The notes below the pieces were generated by a model. That model worked only from the letters and a program-made list of their open reading frames with translations. It made no database searches and was not told the origin of the DNA. This document shows, one piece after another, positions 1 through 11,390 of a stretch of 64,000 nt of DNA. Numbering within the stretch: position 1 is the first letter of the stretch; every line of letters begins with the position of its first letter. Both the position numbers and the translations under genes were made by a program. Source of the DNA: Eriocheir sinensis (Eukaryota > Arthropoda > Malacostraca > Decapoda > Varunidae); the NCBI RefSeq assembly GCF_024679095.1, contig NC_066531.1, positions 10,981,364 to 11,045,363 on the forward strand, given 5' to 3'.

Positions 1-2001
1 AGACAGGCAGCTCACAAAAGGTTCCAGAGCCTTCGCACTCCTACTAATCACAAACTTTACACTGCAGCCCGGAATCGTGCCAAATATATTCTCCAACTTA
101 CCAAAACCTCTTTCATCAACAGAAAATGTCAACACCTTGATTTATCTATTTCTTCCCTTGCTTCTGGCACCTAGCCAAAAATATATCCACCAATTTCACT
201 TCTTCCTCTTTCCCTCATCTCCTTAACCCTTACACGAGCACTTCTGTCTCATCTATCTCTAAGGCTGAACTCTTCGCTCAAACATTCTGTAACAACTCCA
301 CCCTGGACGATTCTGGGCATATTCCTCCTACTCATACCCCCTCTGACTCCTTTATGCCTGTTATTAAGTTTCTTCATAATGATGTTTTATATGCCCTCTC
401 TAGCCTCAACTCTCAGAAGACTTATGGACCTGATGGAGTGCCTCCTATTGTCCTTAAAAACTGTGCTTCCGTGCTGTCACCCTTCCTGGTCAAAGTCTTT
501 CGTCTCTGCCTATCAACATCTACCTTCCCTTCCTGCTGGAAGTATACCTTTGTACAGCCTGTGCCTAAGAAGGCACACCGCTCCAATCCCTAAAACTACC
601 GCCCTATAGCTTTACTTTCATGTCTATCTAAAGCTTTTGAATCAATCCTTAACCGGAATATTCAAAAGCACCTTTACACTTTCAACCTTCTATCTGATCG
701 CCAGTATGGGTTCCGCAAGGGTATTCTACTGCCGATCTTCTTGCTCTCTTAACTGACTCTTGGTCATCCTCTCTTAGCCGTTTCGGGGAAACTTTCTCGG
801 TTGCGCTAGACATATCGAAAGCCTTCGATAGAGTCTGGCACAGGTCTTTGCTTTCTAAACTACCCTCTTTCGGATTCTATCATGCTCTCTGTTCCTTTAT
901 CTCCAGTTTCCTTTCCGCCCGTTCTATCTCTGCTGTGGTAGACGGTCACTGTTCTTCCCCTAAACCTATCAACAGTGGTGTTCCACAAGTCTCTGTCCTA
1001 TCACTCACTCTCTTCCTGTTATTCATCAATGATCTTCTTTCCATAACAAACTGTCCTGTCCACTCATACGCCGACGACTCCACTTTGCATTATTCAACTT
1101 ATTTCATTAGAAGGCCATCCCAACAGGAAGTACACGACTCCAGACTGGAGGCTGCAGAACGCTTAACCTCAGACTTTGCTATCATTTTCGATTGGGGTAG
1201 AAGGAACCTTGTGTCCTTCAATGCCTCAAAAACTCAATTTTTCCACCTATCAGCTCGACACAATCCTTCAGACACCAATCCCCTATTCATCAACAACACT
1301 CAGCCGTCACCTTCTTCAACACTAGATATTCTCGGTCTATCCTTAACTCTATATCTCAACTGGAAACTTCGTATCTCCTCTCTCGCTAAATCAGCTTCCT
1401 CGAGGTTGGGCGTTCTGTTCTTCTCCCCCGCACAGTTGCCATCCATATACAGGGGCCTTGTCCGCCCTCGTATGGAGTGTGCATCTCACGTGTGTGTGTG
1501 TGTGGGGGGGCTCCACTCACAGCTCTTCTGGACAGAGTGGAGTCTAAGGCTCTTCGTCTCATCAGCTCTCCTCCTCCTACTGATAGTTTTCTACTTCATA
1601 AATTCCGTCGTGATGTTGCCTCTCTTTCTATCTTCTATCGATATTTTCACGCTGAATGCTCTTTTGAACTTGCTAACTGCATGCCTCCCCCCCTTCCGCG
1701 GCCCCGCTGCACACGACTTTCTACTCATGCTTTCCCTATGCAAGAGTTAACCAACTTCTTCACTCTTTCATCCCTCACGCTGGTAAACTTTGGAACAGCC
1801 TTCCTTCACCTGTATTTTCTCCTGCCTACGACTTGAACTCTTTCAAGAGGAGGGTATCAGGACACCTCTTCTCCCGAAATTGACCACTCTTTCGGCCACC
1901 TCTTTTGATTTTTTTTTTAGGAGCAGCGAGTAGCGTTTTTTTTTTTATTATTGTTTCCTTTTTTTGTGTCATTGAGCTGTCTCCTTTGTTGTAAAAAAAA
2001 G
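1..2001 (+). mobile_element. LINE L1, jockey-like non-LTR retrotransposon, 3' part
   Basis: This is the 3' two-thirds of a non-LTR retrotransposon whose 5' end lies before the window. The frame at 354-593 carries the RT motif YGPDGVPPIVLKN. The frame at 848-1750 carries GVPQVSVLS, where family members have GVPQGSVLS, then the catalytic [10 protein letters not shown] and the C-terminal region. Stops and shifts near 595 and 750 and a GT-rich slip near 1495 break the frame, so this copy is dead. The 3' UTR ends TTGTTGTAAAAAAAA at about 2001. Beyond the A tail, family X copy A resumes, so L1 inserted into copy A. L2 to L9 are the same family. The clade name is by resemblance only. Confidence 0.85.
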
Positions 2002-3114
2002 TGTTTTACGTTGTTCTGAAGGATGTTGTGTACCAACTTACAGGCGGAGAATCCTATTGGCTGTTGTGAGCCATCTGGAGTGGTTTAAATTTCCTGGATT
2101 TCTCCTTGACAGTGTGTCAGGAACAGTCCCATTAGAGATTGCTTTTCCCAATTGGTCCTGCGAAGCCATGTGGCCCACTTGTTTTACCATCGAGTTTTTC
2201 AAAAAGGTGACGTAGTGACAGCTCATTGCCATGGACCTGACAGATGAACCAATGAACTGGGTGGGCAAGGCTTTTCTCGACTTCACAAATCACCCCAGAT
2301 TTATTCCCAGTATTTACAGTAGTCCATCACATCCAATCGCCAGTACGTTTTCCGTGGAAATTCTTTTCTATTACTCTTTGCAGAACCAGTGGCAGGTTAA
2401 TAATGGCCTAGATATTCTGAACCTGGTTCAGCCGCTATAGCAATATGCTCTTCAATTACCTTTCTCCTATAGTCTCTATTTCCAATCTTCTCCGTAGTAA
2501 GAGTTTCTTTCCTTCTATCAAAGTAGATGCCTGCAACTTATACTTTCCCATGTGCATCCTTTGTCAAATGTTGTCCGTTTGATTGCCTCGATCTCCGTAC
2601 TTTGTTCCTATCTATGACTTTGGAAGGATCCTCTTTTGTAATAACCCCTAAATCTTCAAGGATTGCACTAGATAGTAATGCAGCACCACGGTCAGACAGT
2701 CCAACCCAGTCACAAACCTCATGGAAAGAAGAGAACAGACGTTTTTGTTCTCTATTTTTTTTATTTTTCATCTCTTCATTGTTGTCCCACAGCTCAACCT
2801 TCTTTTGGTTTTCTATGATGGAGCTGGTACTTGGAAGGGGTGTATTCATCTTCCGAGTCAGTCAAATTTGAGGACGAGGTATCACTTTGAACAAGACATC
2901 CTGATGCTTGTAACTGGCTGATGGTCTTGCAGCATATTGATTTCTTCTTTCTTCTCTTTTCCTAATGGCTTCAGTTGTTCGTTTGTTCACTCCTCCAATG
3001 AACATTTTACGTTCATTTATTTGGTCCTCTACAAATTCTTGTTCTATTTTGGGGACTTTCTTCTGTCGAGGACAGGCACAGTACTGGAATTCAGGGCACC
3101 TGCAAGCTGTTACT
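1996..3114 (-). pseudogene. Family X copy A, unnamed dispersed protein, interrupted by L1
   Basis: I cannot name this protein. Read on the minus strand from 3114 to 1996, it matches copy C (62.1-63.7 kb) and then copy B (54.1-55.0 kb). From about 2320 to 2150 the reading frame encodes VNTG, then FICQLHGNELSLRHL (a C-x2-H motif), then LDGKTSGPHGFAGPIGK. It shifts by one base at 2140-2150 (GGGAAAAGC) to continue as TVPDTLSRRNPGNLNHSRW. Another one-base shift at 2318-2334 separates IGCDG from VNTG. The overlapping frame beginning KALPTQFIGSS is only a shadow of the real one. L1 removed the C-terminal third. The C-x2-H and CDG motifs would suit an RNase H-fold transposase, but that is inference. 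Confidence 0.6.
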
Positions 3115-3480
3115 TCAAATAATCTAGCAGCATGACTACTGTGATAGTTGTGATGACTACCCTCATAGCTGTGATGACTAATGTAATAGCTGCGAGCACT
3201 ACATCAAGTCCTAGCCATCCTAGCTCCCAAAAACGTGGAATTGGGCAATATAAAGTCGACTCACGTCCGTCTGTATGTCCTTTATAGACGACCAAACGGT
3301 GATAGCTACAGACATAGGCTTTATATGTTTTTGAAGCGTACTATGCTCCCGAGTAATCATGGCACATAATATGAGGACATTAATATACAATTTTTTGAAG
3401 TTATTTAATAAAACTATCAAAAATGGTCCAAACGTTGGGTCCATCGGCGTTTTCTGCTGATGCCGGAGCGGCGGAGGTTG
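3115..3480. other. Unclassified stretch with short degenerate tandem repeats
   Basis: No gene is recognised. Between about 3130 and 3205 a unit resembling GATGACTACTGTGATAG recurs three to four times with variation. The rest is AT-rich and holds only short open frames with no recognisable motif. Confidence 0.4.
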
Positions 3481-3982
3481 CGGACAAAGAGGGACTCAGC
3501 CGAGTTATGTTCAGTGCAAAAGAAAAACAATCCCCAAAACGACGTTTTCCAAAATTTCCGTTTCAAACGGCTTAACTCTTCCTTTTCACGTTGATTTCTT
3601 TGTTTTAAGAGTTATTTTCCGTTTCATTTTAACCCTTCATTTTCACATCGAATATTTAAATCCCTTTTCACAGTCATTTACGAATCCTCAGCTTCATCAA
3701 ACCTCCAGCTACACCTAATGGTAAGGTCACATTTTATTTTGTTATTTTGGTTTAAATTACTACTTTAAGTATTTTATGTCAATTTAGTAATTTGCCAAAA
3801 GTTTTTTTTTTCTGCCACACAATAGTATCAAATTTTGTTTAATTTCATTTTTTTTATATTTTCACCTATTTTATTATTAAAAATGGCAAAAGTAGTACCT
3901 ATTATTTTTTTTTTAGTAAAATCATCAAAAGTACTTTTTTTTTTTTTTTCCTTTTGCATGTAGATTCATCCTTACCTCCACA
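3481..3982 (+). promoter_or_regulatory. Probable Helitron leader with a possible 5' intron
   Basis: This T- and AT-rich sequence lies directly before the Helitron N-terminal frame. A possible splice donor (ATG followed by GTAAGG, about 3719-3726) and an acceptor (polypyrimidine tract then GCATGTAG, ending at 3962) would remove a 5' UTR intron just before the ATG at 3983. The Helitron 5' terminus was not located. Confidence 0.3.
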
Positions 3983-4603
3983 ATGCCTCCAGAACGTCCC
4001 TCCATTGGCAAATTAACTTCTCAGGCTCGCAGTAAGCGGCAAAGACGGGATGGAGAAACTGAGGCAGACCGTGCTCATCGTTTGGAGGCTCTCAGACTCT
4101 ACAATTCTGAAGCAAGGGCATCACTGTCTGACCAGCATAGACAAAACCGCCAAGAAGCGGATAGGTTGCACCACCAAAGAACCAGAGCAAGGGCAACAGA
4201 TGAACAACGTGCAGACACAAGGCTGGAGAATGCAGATGCACATCTTCAAAGGAGAGCAGAAGAAACCTTGGAACAGCAAAGGTTACGCCTGGAAGCTGAA
4301 CGTCAAAAGAGAGCAAATACAAAGGGCATCACCTGGTTCAAATGGGCCTTCTCCTATGCCATCAAGAAGGACTACAACAGCAGCCCAAAGGTCTGCATTG
4401 GCAAGATGGACACAGTTTGCTCCCAATGCAGAGCTAAGAAGTGGCCAAGAGAAGCTCCAGTCATGTGCTGCACTGGAGGAAAAGTCAAGTTGGAGGCCCT
4501 TCAGGCACCGCCAGTGATCCTGCAGAAGCTGCTGACAGAGAACAGCCCACAAGCCAAAAACTTTAGAAGAAAGATCTGGAAGTACAATGCTGCCTTACAA
4601 GTC
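3983..4603 (+). pseudogene. Helitron Rep/helicase N-terminal fragment
   Basis: Full Helitron proteins combine a zinc-finger-like N-terminus, a HUH Rep nuclease and a Pif1-type helicase, and replicate by a rolling-circle mechanism. Here only the N-terminus remains. A basic, charged, coiled-coil-like repeat region (residues 15-110, rich in RxxE, AxR and HQR) is followed by a Cys-rich motif with CIGKMDTVCSQCRAKKW, MCCTGGKVKL and then FRRKIWKYNAALQ, which matches the conserved Helitron block that precedes the Rep domain. Homology stops at about 4603, where an unrelated AT-rich sequence begins, so the HUH and helicase domains are missing. The start at 3983 follows a plausible splice acceptor and gives MPPERPSIGKLT. 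Confidence 0.75.
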
Positions 4604-5670
4604 TGGGGGTATTTTTTGGCGGAATATTTTTCAAATCCACGAAATTTGTTTTCTTCGCTTATCATGTCGGGGATACCATGAAGTATCGCGTGGTGAAAGT
4701 TTGTTTTTTAAAATTTAAATCCCCGCGCCTTGAGGCGGCCATTTAAACAGCTGGTAGTGTTGCCACATAGCATGCTTCACGTGCCACCACATGCGCTATG
4801 AATATTTGCCTATATATGTGTAAAATCGCCTCCATAAAAAACATTTTTGGAGGTAAATTTTGTCACTTGACACTCTGGTGGTGTGTTGTTGGCGCGACGT
4901 CAGCCGGGGAGGGTCTGTCTGCCTCACAAGCGGTAGTGTACCTCAGCCAGTCATAGGAGGAAGTGAAACATCTATACAGGAAACTATGAGGTGGTTGGAT
5001 AAAGAAAGAGTTCAGCATGCAACACCAAAAGTGAAAAGGAGAAAAACAGAAGAAAAGGACGACTCATATCAACCTGGGGAGTTCTGAGATAAAATCTGGC
5101 GACAATGAGGAAGGTGGTGCCTTCTGAAACCCTCACCTGTGAGTGCATAATTCCTTTTTTTAAAATGGTGGACCAGATACCATATCTAATCCAGGAAGAA
5201 GACAGAATGTGCTACATTCTGTGAAGTTTTCATGCCAATCAAAGCACTACAATAAGCAAGACACCAATAAGATGAGAAAAAATTTTCAGGAGCCGTTTTC
5301 TCGAAAACGTGCAATTTTCACTTCAAAAAATTTCAAAAAATCAACAAAAAATCTCAGAGTCCATTGTGATATATCAATGAAAAGTACAACTAAAGAGCTA
5401 TTTTTTGTGTGGAGGAAATTTGGAAAAGATGAAAAAAACATGCTAAAAAAAAGTATAGAAAATCGAAGGTGAATTTTTTTTATATATTTTTTTTCTCGAA
5501 AACTAAAGAAAACTTTACAATTTAATCCTCACAAAATAAAGATATATAAACAAGGTTTCTATACAATTTTTTTGAACTCGATTGACAAAAAAATAAAAGC
5601 TCCAAAATAAAAACAAAAAAAAATGAAGTTGTTTCAGTATCCCCTTCAGTTTCACCCAAATTTCGTGAAA
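4604..5670. other. Unclassified AT-rich insertion
   Basis: This block interrupts the Helitron fragment and reaches the Gypsy remnant. Its left edge (CTGGGGGTATTTTTTGGCGG, about 4602) and right edge (reverse complement CTGAAGGGGATACTGAAACA, about 5646) are weakly alike and could be terminal inverted repeats of a DNA transposon. The only open frames are short: 4860-5087, charged, ending DDSYQPGEF, and a lysine-rich frame at 5209-5472. I recognise no domain in either. The block from 5280 to 5640 is A-rich low complexity. Confidence 0.35.
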
Positions 5671-5995
5671 TTTGCAGAATCACGTTGATGAACAGCAACA
5701 AGCAACATACTTAAATTTCAAAGCCATAGGATCTACCATATTCCCAGGAGGTACCCCCCCAGACCTCCCCCTTAATGATTACTTCCTTTGGTGCCACCAA
5801 GAAGCTCACTGCATGGGTTCGTTACTACCAACAGACGCTGTACACTTAACCAGTCGGTCCAACACGACATCATCGAGGCTTGAGTGTCAACATTGCCTCC
5901 AGAGGGAAAGCGTCCAGAATATGTGCCGCCGCACTACAGTGGAACAGACAGCGGAAGTGCCATGGGAAGACTTGGGAAAACTGCAGCTAGTCCTG
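5671..5995 (+). pseudogene. Gypsy G1 fragment left of the Academ insertion
   Basis: This short stretch precedes the Academ-like element. G1 integrase coding resumes immediately after that element at 12405. Joining the flanks after removing one CTG keeps an open reading frame into the integrase N-terminus, which is consistent with it being G1 sequence between RNase H and integrase. The frame itself has no motif that I recognise, and the RT, RNase H and left LTR of G1 are absent. The assignment rests mainly on position. Confidence 0.35.
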
Positions 5996-6473
5996 GGCCT
6001 GAGGGGGTCCCCGTGTGCATAAGAGGCCCAGAAAATTTATTTTCATATTAATGAAGTACACCATCTGGCACACCAAAAAAGTTTGGGTAGACTTCTGGTA
6101 ACCCGGCAATAAGCGAGAAAATGACGTCACAGACCACACCCATCGACGCCCTTTTTTTAAGCAAAATTTGGGGGTAAGGGAAATATGATTAGGCATATCT
6201 CAGGAAGTATAAGTCACAGAACAACGAAATACATCTTAAAATGTTTGTATTGAAGTCCTCTATCCATTCCAATAATCATTATGCAAATGAATATGTTAAT
6301 GAGTTAGCCAGAGGTCAAAAGGTCACGAAAAGCAGGTGGAGGTCAAAATTTTACCATTACTCCAAATACAGTTTGACAAATTATATCGGTATCTATTTTG
6401 GCATTGGTAGGGCATGGGAATGTTAGGAAAGATGCTAATAAGTCTTTTGATATGCATCTCAGGCCCTTAAATG
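5996..6473 (+). repeat. Left terminal inverted repeat of the Academ-like element
   Basis: This is 478 bp, inverted and highly similar to 11927-12404, with scattered substitutions. The outer 14 bases (GGCCTGAGGGGGTC) are identical in both arms. Similarity ends at CCCTTAAATG (6473). The small frame 6241-6426 is repeated in the opposite arm only because of the inversion and is not a gene. Confidence 0.9.
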
Positions 6474-7025
6474 CAAATTATCATAACATTAATGTAACTG
6501 AAAAATTAAGTAGATTATTTGAGGCATAATTCTTCTTTGCATTTATCTTTTAGTTCAAGCCTTACCCGATAGATGGAATTGGTGAGCCTAGTAAGCATTC
6601 ATTCTGACAGATGGCACCACTTCTCCATTTGTTTTAGGGAACATGCTTTGCATCTCAAAAAGAAATGCAAAAAATAATCTGAATTACAATCGATCCCCAT
6701 CCGCATGAACTTGGCCGATATCTTAAAGATTGACTACATGTTGGATAGGTAGGTGCCTCTTTCATCAAATGACCAGTAATTAGCAACCAATTAAGGTAAA
6801 AGAATGCTACTGCATGCATGTAGGCCCCGATGTCGGCCCACTCTGCTCGTGAGTGAACCGTGTGTTTTGAGATCAAGGTATATAACGGTCCCGATATTCA
6901 TGTATGCCTGAATGCTGAACAAATGAGAGTTGCCGGTCATATAAATGTACATGTAGCATTTGTAAAAATTTCCCTCTGAATATATTTTTCTGTCAGTTTC
7001 AGGTGATGTCAGCTCAAAAGCCCTG

Positions 7026-10000
7026 GTGATGGAAGCTGGATCAAGCAAAGTGAAATTGGTTCCTGCCCAAGAAGAGTCACCTTCAATCGAGAAGTGCATC
7101 ATTTGCCAACATACGACGGCTAACCCTGCCATCACTACTGAAAATGGTAGGAAGCGTATCCGTGAAGCTGCAGAGATCCGAGATGATGCCGTCTCAAAGA
7201 GACTGAAATTGCTAGGTGACCATGGGGACAGTTTCGTGTACCACGTGACAAATGACTGCTACAAGGCTTACACATTGGAAAAGACATTGCAAACGGTGAA
7301 AAGAAAGAGTCGAAGTGATCAGTCATCATCAGTCGAAGGCACAAGTGAGCCCAAACAGCGCAGAGCACGCTCTCTGGGTGCCGTTCGTAATCTTCCCAGT
7401 CGTAGCATTGACATTTACAGTCATAAGTGTGTCATATGTGGACATATCAAGCATCTAAATGTGTACGAGAAATGGAGGATTTCTGAAATGGACAGGGCTA
7501 CTAAATTTCTAGAAGCAACTGTGTATTTTCAGGATGCTGTCTACAACCGTACTTGTGATTTACAAGATGAACAATCCGTTTTTGGAGCGGACCTATATTG
7601 TCACAGTACCTGTGTCAGAAATTACCTATCGAAGTATGACCGGGCAAAGAGAAAGTCTGGGGAGAATCCCCCAATGAATGCTAAGAAGAGAGCATGGTTG
7701 ACCGTGATGCCAGAAATAGAGACTGGGCTTCGCAGTGGTAATGGTTATGAACTAAGTTATGTCAGAGATTGCATTAATAGTGAACTGAACTCAGACATTA
7801 AAGTGCAGAACAGAGAGGTTAAGGTCCTTCTGACAGAAAAGTTTGGTTCAGAGTTGTCATTTTCTCAGCCAAAACAGGCCAACAAATCTCAGATGTTTTT
7901 CAGTACTAGGGTTACAACAGCAGAGAAGCTTGCAGAAACCATTCGCAGCACAGACCCAATCCGAGAGTGTGCAGAGACAATTAGGCAATGTCTCTTGAAA
8001 ATGGATTTTGACCTCGACGACAGGTTCTGTGATGCGAATGATTTGGAAACTGCAGCTGCAAATATGGTAGTACCAGACCCTTTGCTGAAGTTCTTTGCTG
8101 TGCTGTACAACTTTGACATTGATTCGTTTACCATTACTTCGAAAAGGTTAGCTGAATGTGTAGCTGATTTTGCTGATGATGAGAATGACTGTGGTTCAGG
8201 GTTGTCTGAAAAGAAATGTAGACAAGTGCAAGGTCTGACTCAAATCCTGTATTACATTATCCACCGTGGTAGGAAAAGGACACCCATGCATGTGTTGAAT
8301 AGTCAGGCTATCTATGAGGCATGTAAGAGTAAGACTTTGATCAAATGCTTCAACAGTTACGGGCTATGCATTGGTTACAATGAGGTGCTGCGTCAACGGA
8401 ATGATTTGGCTAGATTCGTTGTTGAGTCAGGTAGTGATGAGGTCCCATTTCCTAGCCATTTCAGTAGTTCCCAGTTTACGATTGCTGCATTTGATAACTT
8501 TGACCATGATGAGTCAAACTTATCCGGTATTGGGGGTAGTCATGACACAGTGAGTGTCCTATTCCAAGATGATGATGGTTCAAAGATGGAGAAGCCAAAG
8601 ATATCGCAAACAGGAATCAAACACGGCCCAAAAACATTTGACTGTGAACTGAAATGCCAAAGAATCATTCCTTTCTTCAAACCCGCTAAGAGGGCCGACG
8701 TATGGGAAGACTACCCTGCCGAGTCCCATCCAGTGGACCAGGACCTTCTTCAGGCTGCGAGGACAAAGGATCTGGCTTGGTCTCTTGCTCGATTGGACCT
8801 ATCTCAAACCCAAACCTCAATCAACATCAAGCCATCTGAACAGTCGATGCCCGGTTGGAGGGAAACCAATAGAGTTCTGTCAGAGAAAGACATCACCAAG
8901 AAGAGAGTGGCGTTCCTCCCTGTCCTCCCGTATCCTGTGACGCAGTATGATACAGTCTATACTTCCCTAAGGACTTTCATCGCGATTCTCAGGCACGTAG
9001 ACCAGTCCAAGCTTCCAGTGACAAGTGACGAGGGTGTTTATCACATTGCACGTGAGATTCAACTGATTCGCCCTAAGGAGTTCGAGGACATTGTGCTCTT
9101 GATGGGATCATTCCATATGGCTAAGGTTGCCCTTGGCTGTCTGGGGAAATACCTGAAAGGTAGTGGGGCTGAAAGCATCCTTGTCGAGAGTGCCACTTTT
9201 GGAGTGAATGTTGTTGACTCGGTCCTAGCTGGGAAAAACTACGCCAGGGCGTTGATGGGGCTACAGTTGTTAAAGGAAGCATTACTTCGCTTACAGTGGG
9301 ATGAATTCTTCAGGGAAGAGGACAATCTTCAGCTGTACAAAGAGCAACTGGATCTGTTGGTGGACCTGAAGGAAAAGGTGTCATCATCAAGCAAGGAAAG
9401 TGCAGCCATTTTCCACAACTTTGAGGGAAAGAGCCATGATCTCATCAGTAACTTCGACCAGTTTGTAGATCGTGCACGAAGTAGCAGTGAGACCTTCAAG
9501 TACTGGGACACAGCCATCCACCTCATTCAGCAGGTTGCAAACCTTGTTCGCGCTGACCGCGACGGAGATTGGGCATTGCATCTGCAGGCAGTTCAGGCTT
9601 TGCTTCCAATATTCGCGGCATTTGATTCCACAAACTATCTGAGGTGGTGTTCATTATATCTTGAAGATATGCGCAAGCTACCAGTCACAGCACCAGGGGT
9701 ACATCAAGCCTTCTTGGCGGGCAAGTTTGCGGTGAAGAGGACAACCGGATCGTTCAATGCTGTTGGGGCCGACATGGCATTGGAGCAAACAATCAACCGG
9801 TCCCAGAAAGGGGCATCAGGCATTATCGGCAACACCAGAAAGAAGAACTTTGTGGCGATGTGGGAACTGACTTACCACGAAATACTTGCGATAAGTAACC
9901 TGCACAGGGAATTAAGCGGGGTCAGCTCCAGTCTTTCCGAAGAACATGCCATCAGTAAAGCTGAGATAGCTTCTGGGGAACAGAAGGTCCAAGCCATCAT

Positions 10001-11390
10001 CGCGACAATCGAAAGGAATGAGAACCCATTCAAACTTGTTCCTGAGCAGGTGAAGCTACACAACATTCTGACCCAGGAAGTTATGTCGGATGATATCAGA
10101 GACCAGCTGCTCTCTGTGATGGACATTGGGACCAAAGCATATGAAACCCTGAGGAAAGAGCGCTTTGTCGAGAAGTCAGTGAGATTCTCATCAACGATTC
10201 ATCGCACTAACCTGAGGACATTTATCAATTTGCACAAACCGGCAAAAGAAAAGACAGGGAAGTCCACTGGAGAGAAGAAGGAGGATAGACAGATGAAACG
10301 CTCAATTGAAATTGCTCGTGCCCGGGGAAGGACGATGGAAGACCTTTTGCAGTATGATGTTTCATCAACTTCATACTTGTTTGATGCAGATGGACTGGTA
10401 AAAAAAACACAGAAGAGTGCACTTATCCAAGAACTAGAGGCAAAGCTGACAGATGATGATGAGCGAATTCCAGCCAAGGGGAGTGAATTGCAGTCTGCCT
10501 GTATTGCTGATGTGATGGCTAATATCAGGAAGATAAAGACCAAGGACATGAAGACATTTGGAGAATTCTGTGAACAGTTCCTGGACTACATCTCTGCAGT
10601 TGTTCAGAAACCAGACAGGCTTGATTTGGTGTTCGATTCTTACGTCGAAAGTTCCATAAAGGATTCAGAGAGAAGTCGCCGTCAAAACAAAGCCCCCATT
10701 GAAATGAACTACATCTCTTGTGACACGCCTTTGCCGGTGGAGATGGATCGATTCTGGTCATCTAGCAACAATAAAGTCAAACTTCAGATGCTTCTTCATG
10801 AACAGGCCATAAAGCGTGCAGTTGAAGCACCTTCCTCGGTCCATGTTGTAGCAAGTTGTTTCTCTGGAGAATCTGGCAGTGTTCCCTGTAAGGAAGTCTT
10901 GAATGGCGATTCTGCTGCTGAGATAGCAGACCTGTATTGTCCAGATGTAGAAGAGGCTGATGCTCGTATTGTCCCTCATGCAATGCATGCCGTCAAAAGT
11001 GGAATTGAACGTATCCTCGTCTTGTCCGGTGACACAGACGTTTTCGTTCTACTTATGTTCTACTGGAGTAGTCTCCACTCTGAAGGTCTAAAGGAACTTT
11101 GGATTAGAGCAGGGGTTGCAGATTCAACCAGATACATTCCAGTGCACACACTTGCACCAAGGGTTGGTACAGGTCTGTGCTGTTTGCTACCACTTGTGCA
11201 CACCTTGACTGGATGCGACTACACAAGTAAAGTGGGAAGCAAGCATGCAGCCATCAATGCCGATCCGGTCGACAAACTCAAAGACTTTGATTCCGCTCAA
11301 GGCTGTTCTGACGTATTCACAGAAACATGTGAGGCATACTTAGTACAAGTTTTGAAAAGAACTCCTTGTGTTCTACCATGGATCAATTGA
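7026..11390 (+). CDS. Academ-like transposase with XPG/PIN-like nuclease region
   Basis: This 1454-codon frame is the longest in the window. The N-terminus has paired Cys motifs (KCIICQ near residue 24; KCVICGHIKHLN near 134; DLYCHSTCVRNYL near 190) that look like a zinc-binding region. The middle is long and largely helical in character. I cannot place transposase catalytic residues in it. Near the C-terminus are EEADARIVPHA (about 1308), SGDTDVFVLL (about 1335) and LTGCDYTS (about 1394), acidic motifs in the spacing typical of the XPG/FEN1-like PIN nuclease attached to this protein family. The product should cut and mobilise the element in the nucleus. The ATG at 7026 is the first in frame. 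The stop at 11390 is premature, because homologous sequence continues in the next frame. Confidence 0.75.
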   Translation: MMEAGSSKVKLVPAQEESPSIEKCIICQHTTANPAITTENGRKRIREAAEIRDDAVSKRLKLLGDHGDSFVYHVTNDCYKAYTLEKTLQTVKRKSRSDQSSSVEGTSEPKQRRARSLGAVRNLPSRSIDIYSHKCVICGHIKHLNVYEKWRISEMDRATKFLEATVYFQDAVYNRTCDLQDEQSVFGADLYCHSTCVRNYLSKYDRAKRKSGENPPMNAKKRAWLTVMPEIETGLRSGNGYELSYVRDCINSELNSDIKVQNREVKVLLTEKFGSELSFSQPKQANKSQMFFSTRVTTAEKLAETIRSTDPIRECAETIRQCLLKMDFDLDDRFCDANDLETAAANMVVPDPLLKFFAVLYNFDIDSFTITSKRLAECVADFADDENDCGSGLSEKKCRQVQGLTQILYYIIHRGRKRTPMHVLNSQAIYEACKSKTLIKCFNSYGLCIGYNEVLRQRNDLARFVVESGSDEVPFPSHFSSSQFTIAAFDNFDHDESNLSGIGGSHDTVSVLFQDDDGSKMEKPKISQTGIKHGPKTFDCELKCQRIIPFFKPAKRADVWEDYPAESHPVDQDLLQAARTKDLAWSLARLDLSQTQTSINIKPSEQSMPGWRETNRVLSEKDITKKRVAFLPVLPYPVTQYDTVYTSLRTFIAILRHVDQSKLPVTSDEGVYHIAREIQLIRPKEFEDIVLLMGSFHMAKVALGCLGKYLKGSGAESILVESATFGVNVVDSVLAGKNYARALMGLQLLKEALLRLQWDEFFREEDNLQLYKEQLDLLVDLKEKVSSSSKESAAIFHNFEGKSHDLISNFDQFVDRARSSSETFKYWDTAIHLIQQVANLVRADRDGDWALHLQAVQALLPIFAAFDSTNYLRWCSLYLEDMRKLPVTAPGVHQAFLAGKFAVKRTTGSFNAVGADMALEQTINRSQKGASGIIGNTRKKNFVAMWELTYHEILAISNLHRELSGVSSSLSEEHAISKAEIASGEQKVQAIIATIERNENPFKLVPEQVKLHNILTQEVMSDDIRDQLLSVMDIGTKAYETLRKERFVEKSVRFSSTIHRTNLRTFINLHKPAKEKTGKSTGEKKEDRQMKRSIEIARARGRTMEDLLQYDVSSTSYLFDADGLVKKTQKSALIQELEAKLTDDDERIPAKGSELQSACIADVMANIRKIKTKDMKTFGEFCEQFLDYISAVVQKPDRLDLVFDSYVESSIKDSERSRRQNKAPIEMNYISCDTPLPVEMDRFWSSSNNKVKLQMLLHEQAIKRAVEAPSSVHVVASCFSGESGSVPCKEVLNGDSAAEIADLYCPDVEEADARIVPHAMHAVKSGIERILVLSGDTDVFVLLMFYWSSLHSEGLKELWIRAGVADSTRYIPVHTLAPRVGTGLCCLLPLVHTLTGCDYTSKVGSKHAAINADPVDKLKDFDSAQGCSDVFTETCEAYLVQVLKRTPCVLPWIN

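Noticed and set aside
4092..4552. Minus-strand and +1 frames overlapping the Helitron fragment
   Set aside because: They are shadows of the charged N-terminal coding region.
6241..6426. Small frame beginning MFVLKSSIHSNNHY, found twice in the window
   Set aside because: It occurs in both arms only because they are inverted repeats. No domain, and the stops are not conserved.
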